The translations under genes and the position numbers were made by a program. The notes beneath the pieces were generated by a model. It ran no database searches. It saw only the letters and a program-made list of their open reading frames with translations, and was not told the DNA's origin. A stretch of 64,000 nt of DNA from Acinetobacter sp. YWS30-1 (lineage in GTDB: Bacteria; Pseudomonadota; Gammaproteobacteria; Pseudomonadales; Moraxellaceae): the NCBI RefSeq assembly GCF_033558715.1, contig NZ_CP114606.1, positions 558,001-622,000 of the forward strand, given 5' to 3'. This document shows positions 9,716 through 25,594 of this stretch, piece by piece (position 1 is the first letter of the stretch; every line of letters begins with the position of its first letter).

Positions 9716-9751
9716 TTTTTGGTGGCTTGATATTTAAGAACCAAGGCAATG

Positions 9752-9827
9752 GTGGATGTAGCTCAGTTGGTAGAGCCCCGGATTGTGATTCCGGTTGTCG
9801 TGGGTTCGAATCCCATCATTCACCCCA
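9752..9827 (+). tRNA. tRNA-His (GTG), copy 1
   Basis: Anticodon loop TTGTGAT gives anticodon GTG. The G at 9751 is the expected extra G-1 that pairs with discriminator C9824. Encoded CCA at 9825-9827. Confidence 0.95.
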
Positions 9828-9845
9828 ACTCTTTGAGTTGAACAT

Positions 9846-9922
9846 CGGAGCATAGCACAGCCTGGTAGTGCACCTGGTTTGGGACCAGGGGGTCGTAGGT
9901 TCGAATCCTACTGCTCCGACCA
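9846..9922 (+). tRNA. tRNA-Pro (TGG), copy 2
   Basis: Identical to the tRNA-Pro at 9527-9603; part of the first His-Pro block. Confidence 0.95.
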
Positions 9923-9950
9923 TCTTCTTCATGGTGGTTAAGATAAATGA

Positions 9951-9972
9951 TACCGCGTCAAGCGGTTTTTTT
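9951..9972 (+). terminator. Terminator after His-Pro block 1
   Basis: Stem ACCGC/GCGGT (9952-9956 with 9962-9966) and a run of seven T. It lies inside the cluster, so block 2 depends on readthrough or on a promoter I did not find. Confidence 0.7.
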
Positions 9973-10000
9973 ATGTCTAAATAATGAAGACACCGTAATG

Positions 10001-10076
10001 GTGGATGTAGCTCAGTTGGTAGAGCCCCGGATTGTGATTCCGGTTGTCGTGGGTTCGAATCCCATCATTCACCCCA
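10001..10076 (+). tRNA. tRNA-His (GTG), copy 2
   Basis: Identical to copy 1 across the gene, 249 bp downstream; G-1 at 10000. Confidence 0.95.
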
Positions 10077-10094
10077 ACTCTTTGAGTTGAACAT

Positions 10095-10171
10095 CGGAGC
10101 ATAGCACAGCCTGGTAGTGCACCTGGTTTGGGACCAGGGGGTCGTAGGTTCGAATCCTACTGCTCCGACCA
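10095..10171 (+). tRNA. tRNA-Pro (TGG), copy 3
   Basis: Identical to the other two proline tRNAs, 249 bp after copy 2. Confidence 0.95.
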
Positions 10172-10198
10172 TCGATAAAAATGATTAATTATATAGAT

Positions 10199-10219
10199 AC
10201 CGCATCAGGCGGTTTTTTT
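10199..10219 (+). terminator. Terminator after His-Pro block 2
   Basis: Stem ACCGC/GCGGT (10199-10203 with 10209-10213) plus a T run; the counterpart of the terminator at 9951-9972, with three changed loop bases. Confidence 0.7.
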
Positions 10220-10293
10220 ATGTCTGAAATTTAACTACGAATTAAATTTAGCAATCAAAATAAAAATAGATTAAAAACTGGTTATTTATTAAG

Positions 10294-10377
10294 TTCATTC
10301 TTCATTCTTCATTCTTCATTCTTCATTCTTCATTCTTCATTCTTCATTCTTCATTCTTCATTCTTCATTCTTCATTC
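10294..10377. repeat. 7-bp microsatellite, 12 copies of TTCATTC
   Basis: Twelve perfect tandem TTCATTC heptamers occupy exactly 84 bp in the noncoding stretch between the tRNA cluster and the rRNA promoter. Confidence 0.97.
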
Positions 10378-10707
10378 CAGAATTATGTTTTTAATAAGTC
10401 GAGCTAAATGTACCTAGATCTTTTTATGGGTGAGTCGCATTAATTGGGAGGTCCATAGGGATTGTGAAAATAAGAAAAATATTTATTCGAGTGAGTTGGA
10501 AGAATATTTTAAGCAAGAGTAGTTATAGGAATAAAAAACTAAATTGCACTTTATTAAGCTGAAACGAAATAGTCCCTGTTTTTTAAATTAAAAAATGGAA
10601 ATAGTAAAAAGATATCTAAAAAATAGGGTTTTTAGATTAAAGAATATGCATATATGACATTTTTGTAGAAATAATAATCAACTGAAGTATTTTCTTAAAA
10701 ATAGGGG

Positions 10708-10735
10708 TTGCGCTTGTTTGGGATTGGTCTATAAT
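10708..10735 (+). promoter_or_regulatory. rRNA operon promoter
   Basis: -35 TTGCGC (10708-10713), 16-bp spacer, perfect -10 TATAAT (10730-10735), followed by GCACATCC. The TATAAT and the long AT-rich upstream region fit a strong rRNA promoter. Confidence 0.75.
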
Positions 10736-11083
10736 GCACATCCATCGGCGGTGATGAAGATTAAAACTTCTGATAAAACAGTAACTTAGCATGAAATGGT
10801 TGAGTTGAGTTTTAGAAAGAAAGTTTAAAAATAATTTTCATTACTGGTTGACTTTCTAGAGATAGAGAGTAATATAGCCGACCTAGCTTGCTACTGACGA
10901 AGTAGTGAGAAGATCATTAAGAGATTATGAAGAACAACTTGTGTGGATTTTTACTGGTTGATTGATCGAAATTATTTTCATTGATTGAATGGTAGAAATT
11001 ACTCGAAGTTTATTTGAGAAATATTTGTCAGAAAATTGATGAGCCAAGTTTAAGAACTTTACTTATAAAGTTCGAAATGATTT

Positions 11084-12621
<1,538 letters not shown>

Positions 12622-12682
12622 ACGAAAGATTGACGATTGGTAAGAATCCACAACAAGTTGTTCTTCATGACGATGTATCTGA

Positions 12683-12759
<77 letters not shown>

Positions 12760-12829
12760 TTCTGACTAACAAAGCATTGAATAAATGCTGAATACAGAAA
12801 AACAGAAACATTGACTTAATTGATAAGCT

Positions 12830-12905
12830 GGGGACTTAGCTTAGTTGGTAGAGCGCCTGCTTTGCACGCAGGAGGTCAGGAGTTCGACTCTCCTAGTCTC
12901 CACCA
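12830..12905 (+). tRNA. tRNA-Ala (TGC)
   Basis: 76 nt in the 16S-23S spacer, acceptor GGGGACT/AGTCTCC, anticodon TGC in loop TTTGCAC, encoded CCA. Confidence 0.96.
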
Positions 12906-13379
12906 AATTTCAAGACAAGAAAAGCATGCTTTTCCTTGAAATTTAAGCAAGAAGCTACGCTTCGCGCAGTATGTAATCATACAGTAGCGTGAATGTTTAG
13001 TTCCTAAGCGATCAAGTACGTAGATCCTAGAGATTAGCAAGTACAAGCGTTAAGATACGTCCCACTTGATAATCTCTGTGATTTATCACAGTTTCTCGAT
13101 CTGACGAAGACGAGAAAAATCATTAACAGAATATATTTGAGTTGAAATAATTTGTTCATACTCATGAAAGAGCGGAAACAAGAGATCGCAAGATTGATTG
13201 TTGAAGTGATTGAATGAGAACTAGCGAAATTAACTGAATCAAGCGTTTTGGTATATGAATCTAATTGAAGCTGTACAGTGATTAAGTTCACAAACGCCAA
13301 CTGTATGAGAGTGATGAGTAATCATCATAATCTGTTGCTCATCCTACTTGTAGGGATGAACGACTGTTTGGGGTTGTAT
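12906..13379 (+). other. 3' part of the 16S-23S spacer
   Basis: About 470 bp with no gene. A long hairpin starts at the CCA end of tRNA-Ala (arms 12905-12914/12935-12944 and 12919-12925/12928-12934), and a GAAGC-TAC-GCTTC palindrome lies at 12951-12963. The last bases before 23S (from about 13374) pair with the sequence after it (16263-16276), forming the 23S processing stem. Confidence 0.75.
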
Positions 13380-16271
<2,892 letters not shown>

Positions 16272-16504
16272 ACAACACCCAAGCAGTTGTATATAAAGCG
16301 TCAATTGATTTCATATTGATCTAACGATCAGACGAAAACTTGATTTAGTTAAGCTAATCGAACAAATGAGAGTATAATTAAGCACTGCTTAGTTCTACTC
16401 GCAAGAACTCAGATACATCTGTTAATGCATTCTATTTGAAGAAAGCTAGGCAAACGAAGCGCAAGCAACGTAGATAAGACCATAGCGAGTAAGCATACCA
16501 GTTG

Positions 16505-16620
16505 TGCTGGCGACCATAGCAAGAGTGAACCACCTGATCCCTTCCCGAACTCAGAAGTGAAACCTCTTAGCGCTGATGGTAGTGTGGGGTCTCCCATGTG
16601 AGAGTAAGTCATCGCCAGCT
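16505..16620 (+). rRNA. rrf: 5S ribosomal RNA
   Basis: About 116 nt; terminal helix GCTGGCGA/TCGCCAGC and the conserved CCGAACTCAGAAGTGAAAC segment are visible. Confidence 0.95.
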
Positions 16621-16629
16621 CATTATTCC

Positions 16630-16662
16630 AAAAGCCCTCTGCTCACGCAGGGGGCTTTTTTT
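16630..16662 (+). terminator. rRNA operon terminator
   Basis: Stem AAAGCCCTCTGC/GCAGGGGGCTTT (one T-G pair), loop TCAC, then seven T. Confidence 0.9.
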
Positions 16663-16887
16663 ATGCGTGGGGTTTAAAAAAATTAAGTCAAATTATATTA
16701 ATTTACAAATTGGTTGAATACTGTTTAATAAAAATAAGTAATTAATAATGCTTAAAAAATTATATAAAAATGACGTTGAAGTTTATGAAATAATTATAGT
16801 TTTGTGTGTTTTTTTATCAAACTATGTTATAAAAGTTAAAACGGCATGAAAATTGCTTATAAAACGAGATTTTTATTAGGGGGTCAT

Positions 16888-18333
16888 ATGAAATTATCAG
16901 TGGGATTACGAATTGCCAACTCGCTGTCATTAACTCCACAGTTACAACAAGCAATCCGCTTATTACAATTATCCAGTCTGGAACTAGAGCAAGAAATCCA
17001 GCTACAACTTGATAGTAATCCTTTGTTAGAAAAAGTTGAAGAGCAAATCAGTGTTGAAAGTCTTTCTACTGTTGATGCGAGTCAAAAAGATTTAACTAAT
17101 GAACTTAATGCAGACCATCTTCCGGACGATCTACCTGTAGATACCGACTGGGATGATGTCTATACCCATCAACCGACAAGTCTGGGTGCAGCAGAGTTCG
17201 AAGAGCGGGAAGACAATCGTCAAAGCCAGCAAAGCTTACAAGAATATATGCTCGAGCAGATTAATCTGCTGCACTTTTCTCGCATTGATCAGCTGATTGC
17301 CTACTGCATTATTGATTCTCTAGATGAAAAGGGTTTTCTGGATGCAGAAATTTCTGAGATTACTGCATCAGTACAGCATCTTTTATCTTCCATGGATTAT
17401 GAGGAAGAAATCGAAGAGGATGAAGTACTCGTTGTTCTTAAGCATATTCAGCGTCTTGATCCGATTGGAGTAGGTTCCAGAAATCTAGCTGAGTGTTTAT
17501 TGATTCAGTTGGATAGCCTGCCAGTTAATACCCCTTGTCGTAATGATGCGGTTAAATTGCTGCAACATTATGAGCTGCTGATCACCAATGAATTACCAAA
17601 ACTCATTAAGCAAACTGGCTTAAATCAGGAACAATTACGCTGTGCAGTTGATTTGCTGAAAACTCTTAAACCATATCCGGGACTGGAGTTTGAAAGTAAG
17701 GAATCTGATTATCAGATCCCGGATGTTGTGGTAATGAAAAAGAATGACTGCTGGCAGGTGACGTTGAATCCTGATGTGATGCCAAAGTTAAGACTAAATT
17801 CTTTTTATACCAATATGATTCGTCGTGCTGATCAAAGCGAAGATAATCAATATCTTCGTAATCAGATGCTGGAAGCAAAAAACTTTATTAAAAGCATTGA
17901 TGAACGTCATAAAACTTTATTGAAAGTAGCGACCTGTATTGTTGAACATCAGAAAAGTTTTTTAGAAATTGGCCCTGAAGGTATGAAGCCTCTGGTTTTA
18001 CGTGATATTGCTGAAGAAGTGGAACTACATGAATCAACTGTATCTCGTGTAACGACTAACAAATATATGCTGACCCCACGTGGTTTATTTGAACTGAAAT
18101 ACTTCTTCTCGAGTCATGTGGGAACGACTTCAGGTGGTGAGGCTTCATCTACTGCGATCCGTGCCAAAATTAAGAAAATGATTGCTGAAGAAAATGCACG
18201 TAAGCCTTTATCTGACAATGCAATTGCCAATCTTTTGAAAGAAGAGGGGATTGATGTGGCACGACGTACGGTCGCGAAATATCGTGAATCGTTACATATT
18301 CCTTCCTCTTCTGAGCGAAAAGTCTTGATCTAG
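16888..18333 (+). CDS. rpoN: RpoN, sigma-54 factor
   Basis: 481 aa from ATG 16888, preceded by AGGGGGT; an in-frame upstream ATG at 16846 lacks such a site. The N-terminal Gln/Leu-rich activator-interacting region (LTPQLQQAIRLLQLSSLELEQEI) fits region I, an acidic stretch (about 45-110) fits region II, and the C-terminal RpoN box ARRTVAKYRE at about 458-467 binds the -24 element. It directs RNA polymerase to -24/-12 promoters that need AAA+ activators. It lies just downstream of an rRNA operon and is followed by hpf. Confidence 0.97.
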   Translation: MKLSVGLRIANSLSLTPQLQQAIRLLQLSSLELEQEIQLQLDSNPLLEKVEEQISVESLSTVDASQKDLTNELNADHLPDDLPVDTDWDDVYTHQPTSLGAAEFEEREDNRQSQQSLQEYMLEQINLLHFSRIDQLIAYCIIDSLDEKGFLDAEISEITASVQHLLSSMDYEEEIEEDEVLVVLKHIQRLDPIGVGSRNLAECLLIQLDSLPVNTPCRNDAVKLLQHYELLITNELPKLIKQTGLNQEQLRCAVDLLKTLKPYPGLEFESKESDYQIPDVVVMKKNDCWQVTLNPDVMPKLRLNSFYTNMIRRADQSEDNQYLRNQMLEAKNFIKSIDERHKTLLKVATCIVEHQKSFLEIGPEGMKPLVLRDIAEEVELHESTVSRVTTNKYMLTPRGLFELKYFFSSHVGTTSGGEASSTAIRAKIKKMIAEENARKPLSDNAIANLLKEEGIDVARRTVAKYRESLHIPSSSERKVLI

Positions 18334-18356
18334 TTTTTGAAATTTGATTATTCTAG

Positions 18357-18390
18357 AGATTCATTATGACATCGTAATGAATCTTTTTTT
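18357..18390 (+). terminator. rpoN terminator
   Basis: Perfect 10-bp stem (18357-18366 with 18375-18384) followed by seven T, so hpf is probably transcribed separately. Confidence 0.85.
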
Positions 18391-18518
18391 CTTTTGAGGC
18401 ATGGTAAAAATGATCTGAATAAATGCTTTAAATCACGATTTTGCTTGAGCAAGTTATTGTATTCTTTTCATTTTTAACTATGACTCTTCTGATCCTAACG
18501 AAGGTGAGGGATAGAACT

Positions 18519-18851
18519 ATGCAAATAACAATTCGTGGACATCATTTATCAATTACGCCAGCGATTGAAGAAACTATAAAAACGAAATTTTCACAGATGA
18601 CCAAACATCTGGATCAAGTGAACAGCATGCAGGTTAAGCTTTCCAAAGATCATCAGATTGATAAGCGCTCAAAAAGAGGCAGCAGTAACCATATCGCAGA
18701 AGCGATTGTCCGTTTACCGGGTATTGAGTTTTTTGCCCATGCCAATGCTGATGACATGTATACCTCGATTAAAATTTTGACGGAAAAATTAAAAAAACAG
18801 ATTGACCGATATCGCGAAATGCAGCTGAATCATCAGAGTTTAGCCATTTAA
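18519..18851 (+). CDS. hpf: HPF/RaiA-type ribosome hibernation factor
   Basis: 110 aa from ATG 18519 with AAGGTGAGGG upstream at 18501-18510. It is a single S30AE/sigma-54 modulation domain: MQITIRGHHLSITPAIEE at the start and a basic, helical second half. Short HPF lacks the long C-terminal dimerisation domain, as here. Such proteins bind the ribosome decoding centre and promote 70S or 100S storage forms in stationary phase. The rpoN-hpf neighbourhood is typical of Gammaproteobacteria. Own terminators on both sides suggest independent expression. Confidence 0.92.
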   Translation: MQITIRGHHLSITPAIEETIKTKFSQMTKHLDQVNSMQVKLSKDHQIDKRSKRGSSNHIAEAIVRLPGIEFFAHANADDMYTSIKILTEKLKKQIDRYREMQLNHQSLAI

Positions 18852-18865
18852 GCGACCAAATGGGG

Positions 18866-18896
18866 AAAAAGAGGTTTTTAAAAGCCTCTTTTTTTA
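18866..18896 (+). terminator. hpf terminator
   Basis: Stem AAAAAGAGG/CCTCTTTTT with an A/T loop, ending in a T run. Confidence 0.8.
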
Positions 18897-18986
18897 TATA
18901 TATAATGTATGTGACTAATGAATTATTTTTTACATTTATAGTAAAATGACTCGTTTTACACCCTTAGTCCTATAAGAGGTCTTGTG

Positions 18987-21203
<2,217 letters not shown>

Positions 21204-21216
21204 ATTTACGCTGTAT

Positions 21217-21246
21217 TAAAGACCGTCCACTTTGGGCGGTTTTTTA
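21217..21246 (+). terminator. hisG terminator
   Basis: Stem ACCGTCC/GGGCGGT (one T-G pair, 21222-21228 with 21234-21240) followed by six T, separating murA-hisG from hisD. Confidence 0.75.
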
Positions 21247-21402
21247 TTTGTGTTCAAAAAGATAAGAAGTCTAATGCTTTCATCAATTTTATCAAAAGCT
21301 ATTTCCAATAAAACTCATAGCACAAGTCTGTTCTAGCTACCGACAAAGTCTTTGAAAACAGGTAAACTAAAGCCTTCGAATTCAAACCTTATGGGTAAAT
21401 TG

Positions 21403-22692
21403 ATGCGACGTTTATCGACACAAGATCAAAACTTCAAGCAAGCGTTTGCTGACTTGTTGGCTTTTGAAACCGTGAATGATCCTGAACTTTTAAAAACTGT
21501 AGACCAAATTATTGCTGACGTACGTCAGCATGGTGATGCTCATGTTCTTAAATTGACTCAGCAGTTCGATCGACATCCAGCGCATCAATTTTCAGATTTG
21601 GAACTGACTCAAGAGCAACTTAAAGCAGCTTTCGAAGGCTTAACGACTGAAGTGCGTGAAGCTTTAGAATTGGCTGCAAACCGTATTCGCGAATTCCATC
21701 AGGCACAAAAACAGGATGGTTGGACGTATGTCGATGCTCTAGGTAATACCTTGGGTCAGAAAGTGACGCCATTGGATCGCGTAGGGATCTATGTACCAGG
21801 TGGCTTGGCTTCATATCCATCTTCGGTGTTAATGAATGCTGTTCCTGCACATGTGGCAGGTGTAGGTGAAATTGTTATGGTGGTGCCTGCTCCAAATGGT
21901 GAACTGAATCCATTGGTCTTGGCTGCTGCCTATCTGGCTGGCGTACACCGTGTATTTACCATTGGTGGCGCACAAGCGGTTGCTGCATTGGCCTATGGTA
22001 CAGAAACCATTCCACGTGTCGATAAAATCACTGGTCCAGGTAACCGTTTTGTGGCTGCGGCAAAACGTGCAGTATTTGGTCAGGTCGGTATCGACATGAT
22101 TGCTGGTCCTTCAGAAATTCTGGTCTATGCAGAAGGGCAGAACAATGCCAAATGGTTAGCGATGGATTTGTTATCTCAAGCTGAGCATGACACTGTTGCT
22201 CAAGCTGTATTTATTACGCCTGATGAACAGCTTCTCAATGAAGTAGAACAAGCAATTGAAGAGCATTTGCTAGCTCTACCAAAAGCAGAAATTGCCCGCA
22301 CTTCAATTGCCAATCGTGGTGCATTAGTGCTTGTGAAAGATCGTGCTGAAGGTATTGAGCTGATTAACCAAGTAGCACCTGAACATTTAATGCTGTGTTT
22401 GGATGAAGCTCAAGAAATGGCTGAAGAGATTCGCCATGCCGGTGCGATCTTCATGGGACGTTATACGCCTGAAGCGATTGGTGACTATTGTGCAGGTCCA
22501 AACCATGTATTACCGACATCGGGTACAGCACGTTTCTCATCACCACTGGGTGTGTATGATTTCCAGAAACGTTCAAGCCTGATTATGTGTTCTGAAGATG
22601 GTGTGAAAACCCTTGCGAAAACTGCAGATGTTCTGGCACAGCAGGAAAATCTGGATGCGCATGCCCGTTCAGCACGCTACCGTTATCAGTAA
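21403..22692 (+). CDS. hisD: HisD, histidinol dehydrogenase
   Basis: 429 aa from ATG 21403 (MRRLSTQDQ). In-frame ATGs at 21391 and 21352 are possible, and no start has a strong Shine-Dalgarno. HisD oxidises histidinol to histidine in two NAD-dependent steps with a zinc ion. Visible segments: VPGGLASYPSSVLMN, the NAD/zinc region GPGNRFVAAAKR, MIAGPSE, LSQAEHD and VLPTSGTARFSSPL. It is followed by hisC after a 118-bp gap with repeats. Confidence 0.95.
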   Translation: MRRLSTQDQNFKQAFADLLAFETVNDPELLKTVDQIIADVRQHGDAHVLKLTQQFDRHPAHQFSDLELTQEQLKAAFEGLTTEVREALELAANRIREFHQAQKQDGWTYVDALGNTLGQKVTPLDRVGIYVPGGLASYPSSVLMNAVPAHVAGVGEIVMVVPAPNGELNPLVLAAAYLAGVHRVFTIGGAQAVAALAYGTETIPRVDKITGPGNRFVAAAKRAVFGQVGIDMIAGPSEILVYAEGQNNAKWLAMDLLSQAEHDTVAQAVFITPDEQLLNEVEQAIEEHLLALPKAEIARTSIANRGALVLVKDRAEGIELINQVAPEHLMLCLDEAQEMAEEIRHAGAIFMGRYTPEAIGDYCAGPNHVLPTSGTARFSSPLGVYDFQKRSSLIMCSEDGVKTLAKTADVLAQQENLDAHARSARYRYQ

Positions 22693-22715
22693 TTAAATAC
22701 TTATATTAAATAAAA

Positions 22716-22798
22716 GATATTTCTTTCCCTTCGGGAGAGGTTAGGTAAGGGGAATTATTTGACCTCTCCCTAACCCTCTCCTAAAAGGAGAGGGAATT
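22716..22798. repeat. Intergenic CCCTCTCC palindromic repeat
   Basis: Between hisD and hisC: a 9-bp perfect stem (22774-22782 with 22786-22794) and a CCTCTCCCTAACC segment partly complementary to an upstream GGGAGAGGTTAGG. A decayed relative lies after hisC at about 23938-23970 (AAAGGGAGGTTAGGAGGGAT). Confidence 0.65.
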
Positions 22799-22810
22799 TG
22801 AGAATAGAAA

Positions 22811-23902
22811 ATGTCGAATATCACAATAGAGCAAATGCGTTTTTGGAGCCCTGAAGTCCGTGAGCTAGAGCCTTACGTTCCAGGCGAACAGCCCAAAATT
22901 CAAAACCTTTTAAAATTAAATACCAATGAAAATCCGTATCCACCATCACCGAAAGTCGTGGAAGCGGTGCAAAAAGTTTTAGCCAATGGCGCAGATGTTT
23001 TACGTCTTTATCCAGATCCAGATGCATCTGAATTAAAATATGCCATAGCTAAACAGCAAAATGTTACTGTTGAAAATGTCTTTGTAGGCAATGGTTCTGA
23101 TGAAGTCTTGGCACATATTTTTAAAGCCTTCTTTATTCAGGAACAGCCACTGCTTTATCCAGATATTACCTATAGCTTCTATCCGGTTTATAGCCAGTTC
23201 TTTGGTGTCAAAACCAAAATCTTGCCACTCAATGAAAATTTTGAAATTGTGGTAGATGATTATAAACAGCCAAATGGCGGCATTATTATCACCAATCCGA
23301 ATGCGCCAACCAGTATTGCGCTTAGTTTGTCTGCCATTGAAGAAATTCTGCAGGCGAATCCTGATTCAGTGGTCGTCATTGATGAAGCCTATGTAGATTT
23401 TGGTGCTGAATCAGCAGTGAGTTTGATTGATAAATACGAGAATCTAGTAGTCTGTCAGACGACTTCAAAATCCCGCTCTTTAGCAGGCCTACGTGTTGGT
23501 TTCGCGATTGCTCAACCTCATCTGATTGCGGCGCTTGAAGCGGTAAAAAACAGCTTTAACTCTTATCCAATGGATCGTTTTGCGATTGCGGCTGCAGTGG
23601 CTTCATTCGAAGATCAGGAATACTTTGAAGCACAAAATGCTAAAGTGATTGCCAGTCGTGAAAAACTGGTTAATCAGTTGAATGAGCTCGGTTTCAAAGT
23701 CTTGCCATCAAGTGCGAACTTTATTTTTGCTTCACTACCATCAAAAGATGCAGGTGAGTTAGCAGCTGAATTACGGGAACGCGGCATTATCGTACGTTAC
23801 TTTAATAGACCTCGTATCAATCAATTTTTACGTATTACCATTGGTACAGATGAGCAAAATCAGCGTTTAGTGGATACATTGAAAACCGATATTTTGGCGT
23901 AA
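22811..23902 (+). CDS. hisC: HisC, histidinol-phosphate aminotransferase
   Basis: 363 aa. A PLP-dependent fold-I aminotransferase that makes histidinol phosphate. Visible are the substrate-region [12 protein letters not shown], the VIDEAYVDF strand with the PLP-ring Asp, and the Schiff-base lysine context [14 protein letters not shown]. The C-terminal [13 protein letters not shown] arginine motif binds substrate phosphate/carboxylate. It is probably transcribed with hisD. Confidence 0.95.
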   Translation: MSNITIEQMRFWSPEVRELEPYVPGEQPKIQNLLKLNTNENPYPPSPKVVEAVQKVLANGADVLRLYPDPDASELKYAIAKQQNVTVENVFVGNGSDEVLAHIFKAFFIQEQPLLYPDITYSFYPVYSQFFGVKTKILPLNENFEIVVDDYKQPNGGIIITNPNAPTSIALSLSAIEEILQANPDSVVVIDEAYVDFGAESAVSLIDKYENLVVCQTTSKSRSLAGLRVGFAIAQPHLIAALEAVKNSFNSYPMDRFAIAAAVASFEDQEYFEAQNAKVIASREKLVNQLNELGFKVLPSSANFIFASLPSKDAGELAAELRERGIIVRYFNRPRINQFLRITIGTDEQNQRLVDTLKTDILA

Positions 23903-24001
23903 TCCCAAACCTTCTATTTAATAAAGAACAACTCTATTCCTCTCTTTTTAAAGGGAGGTTAGGAGGGATTAAAAATGCGACTCGGTTGAGCCGCTTTTTA
24001 T

Positions 24002-25333
24002 TTATTCGGGTTTATACCAGGTATTGAGTAAATCCAGCATGGCCTCGACTTTATCAAAACACTCCTGATATTCTGCATCACAGTCAGAAGAAATCGTAAT
24101 TCCGCCACCAGCCCAAAGTGAAACCTCATCTTGATATTTCTGAATCGAGCGAATCAGAATATTCCAGCTTCCTGTTCCATCAAAATTAAAATAACCTAAT
24201 GAACCACAATACGCTCCACGTGGAGCACCTTCTAACTCTTCAATAATTTGCATGGCACGAATCTTTGGTGCACCGGTAATTGATCCACCTGGAAGTGCAG
24301 ACAGCAATACATCAAAAGGATGCACACCTTCTTTTAAGGTCGCTTCGACTTCGCTGACCATATGATGTACCTGATTAAATGACTCAATATTGAATAGTTT
24401 AGGTGTCTTGACTGAACCTGTTTCTGCATAAACACTGAGGTCATTGCGTAGTAAATCTACAATCATGACATTTTCAGCCTGATCCTTCTTTGAGTCTTTT
24501 AAGCGTTGTTTGGATTGCTCATCAAGCACCGGATCGGCAAAACGTGGCATGGTACCTTTAATCGGTTTGGTGACAATTTTTCGATGTGCTTCAAAATCAA
24601 TAAACAGTTCAGGTGAACAGCTCAATAATTCAAAATCACCTATACGAAGATAGCCCGCATATGGCGCATTGGTTAATGTCCAGAAAGCATGTGCAGTTTC
24701 TAATAATGAACCTTCAGCCAGTGCTGTAAATTCCTGGGTCAAGTTAATCTGGTAACAATCACCGGCTAGAATATAATCCTGAATATCCTGAAATGCCTGT
24801 GCATAGCGAGATTTGTCCCAACGTGGGCTGCAAAGGGTTTTTAATTGAAATTGTGATGGTATAGAGGCTTGATTTAATAGATTTTGAAGATGATTGAAAA
24901 TATCTTCTGCTTGCAGATCATGACTATAGAATACCCATTGATCAGCTTCAAACTTAATATAAGAATCAAACTGACCGATAAATAGGCCAGGTTGAGCTCG
25001 TTCTGGGTACTGGGTGTGCTGTCGAGCAGCGTAATCATAGCCAATAAACCCAACATAGCCCCCAGAAAATTTATTCGCTTTAATATCTGGAGTTTGCTCA
25101 AGCTCTAAGATGAGTTCAGCTATATCAGCCTGATATTGCTCGATATCCACTCTCTTAAATGACTGAATTTGTCCATCCTGCACCATGAAATATTTCTGTG
25201 CACAGCAGGCAATAAAAGGCTGCCCATTATTATTTAAATATATCAGGTGATCTAAGGGGCTTAATGCATACAATAGATCTTTAAGCTGAAGAGATGCAAA
25301 ACTTAAAGGACAATGGTAAGTAGCTTCGTTCAT
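24002..25333 (-). CDS. pabB: PabB, aminodeoxychorismate synthase component I
   Basis: 443 aa. It converts chorismate to 4-amino-4-deoxychorismate with ammonia from PabA, in folate synthesis. The chorismate-binding domain fills the C-terminal half. PIKGT, with Lys in place of the Ala of anthranilate synthase (PIAGT), marks PabB rather than TrpE. Other conserved segments are GDCYQINLTQ, MIVDLLRND, LPGGSITGAPK and RGAYCGSLGYF. No pabA or pabC is adjacent. It is convergent with hisC. Confidence 0.93.
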   Translation of the reverse strand: MNEATYHCPLSFASLQLKDLLYALSPLDHLIYLNNNGQPFIACCAQKYFMVQDGQIQSFKRVDIEQYQADIAELILELEQTPDIKANKFSGGYVGFIGYDYAARQHTQYPERAQPGLFIGQFDSYIKFEADQWVFYSHDLQAEDIFNHLQNLLNQASIPSQFQLKTLCSPRWDKSRYAQAFQDIQDYILAGDCYQINLTQEFTALAEGSLLETAHAFWTLTNAPYAGYLRIGDFELLSCSPELFIDFEAHRKIVTKPIKGTMPRFADPVLDEQSKQRLKDSKKDQAENVMIVDLLRNDLSVYAETGSVKTPKLFNIESFNQVHHMVSEVEATLKEGVHPFDVLLSALPGGSITGAPKIRAMQIIEELEGAPRGAYCGSLGYFNFDGTGSWNILIRSIQKYQDEVSLWAGGGITISSDCDAEYQECFDKVEAMLDLLNTWYKPE

Positions 25334-25594
25334 TCAGTAGCGCATATTCCGATATGAGCCGGTATTTTATATCAAGAATAGGAAAAAATATTTCTAAATC
25401 ATCAAATACCGTTTGTCGGTAAGCTCAATATTGCGACCAACGACAGTTGATCAAAATATGACTCGACGTTAAGTTAAGTGGGCGAGCAAAATTACTCAAG
25501 GAAAGATGCTTTGCGTTGTCAGAAAATAAAAAACACAACGTCGGCACTGAGTGATTCACAACCAAAAAAAATAGTACTCTTGGGAGAGTAAACA

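Larger units (their letters stand above)
9748..10225 (+). repeat. Tandem duplication of a tRNA-His/tRNA-Pro/terminator block
   Basis: Two blocks with a 249-bp period. The tRNA genes and the His-Pro spacer (AACTCTTTGAGTTGAACAT) are identical. The segment between tRNA-Pro and the terminator has diverged, and the terminators match closely (ending TTTTTTTATGTCT). Confidence 0.85.
10220..11083 (+). other. Noncoding region and leader of the rRNA operon
   Basis: About 860 bp without a gene. It holds the heptamer array, an AT-rich upstream stretch, the rRNA promoter at 10708-10735 and a leader of about 340 nt. Leader bases 10927-10949 can pair with the spacer after 16S (12645-12668), which fits an RNase III processing stem. 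I did not find a clean boxA sequence. Confidence 0.7.

Noticed and set aside
10294..10377. CRISPR-like array
   Set aside because: Heptamers are directly tandem with no spacers, so this is a microsatellite.
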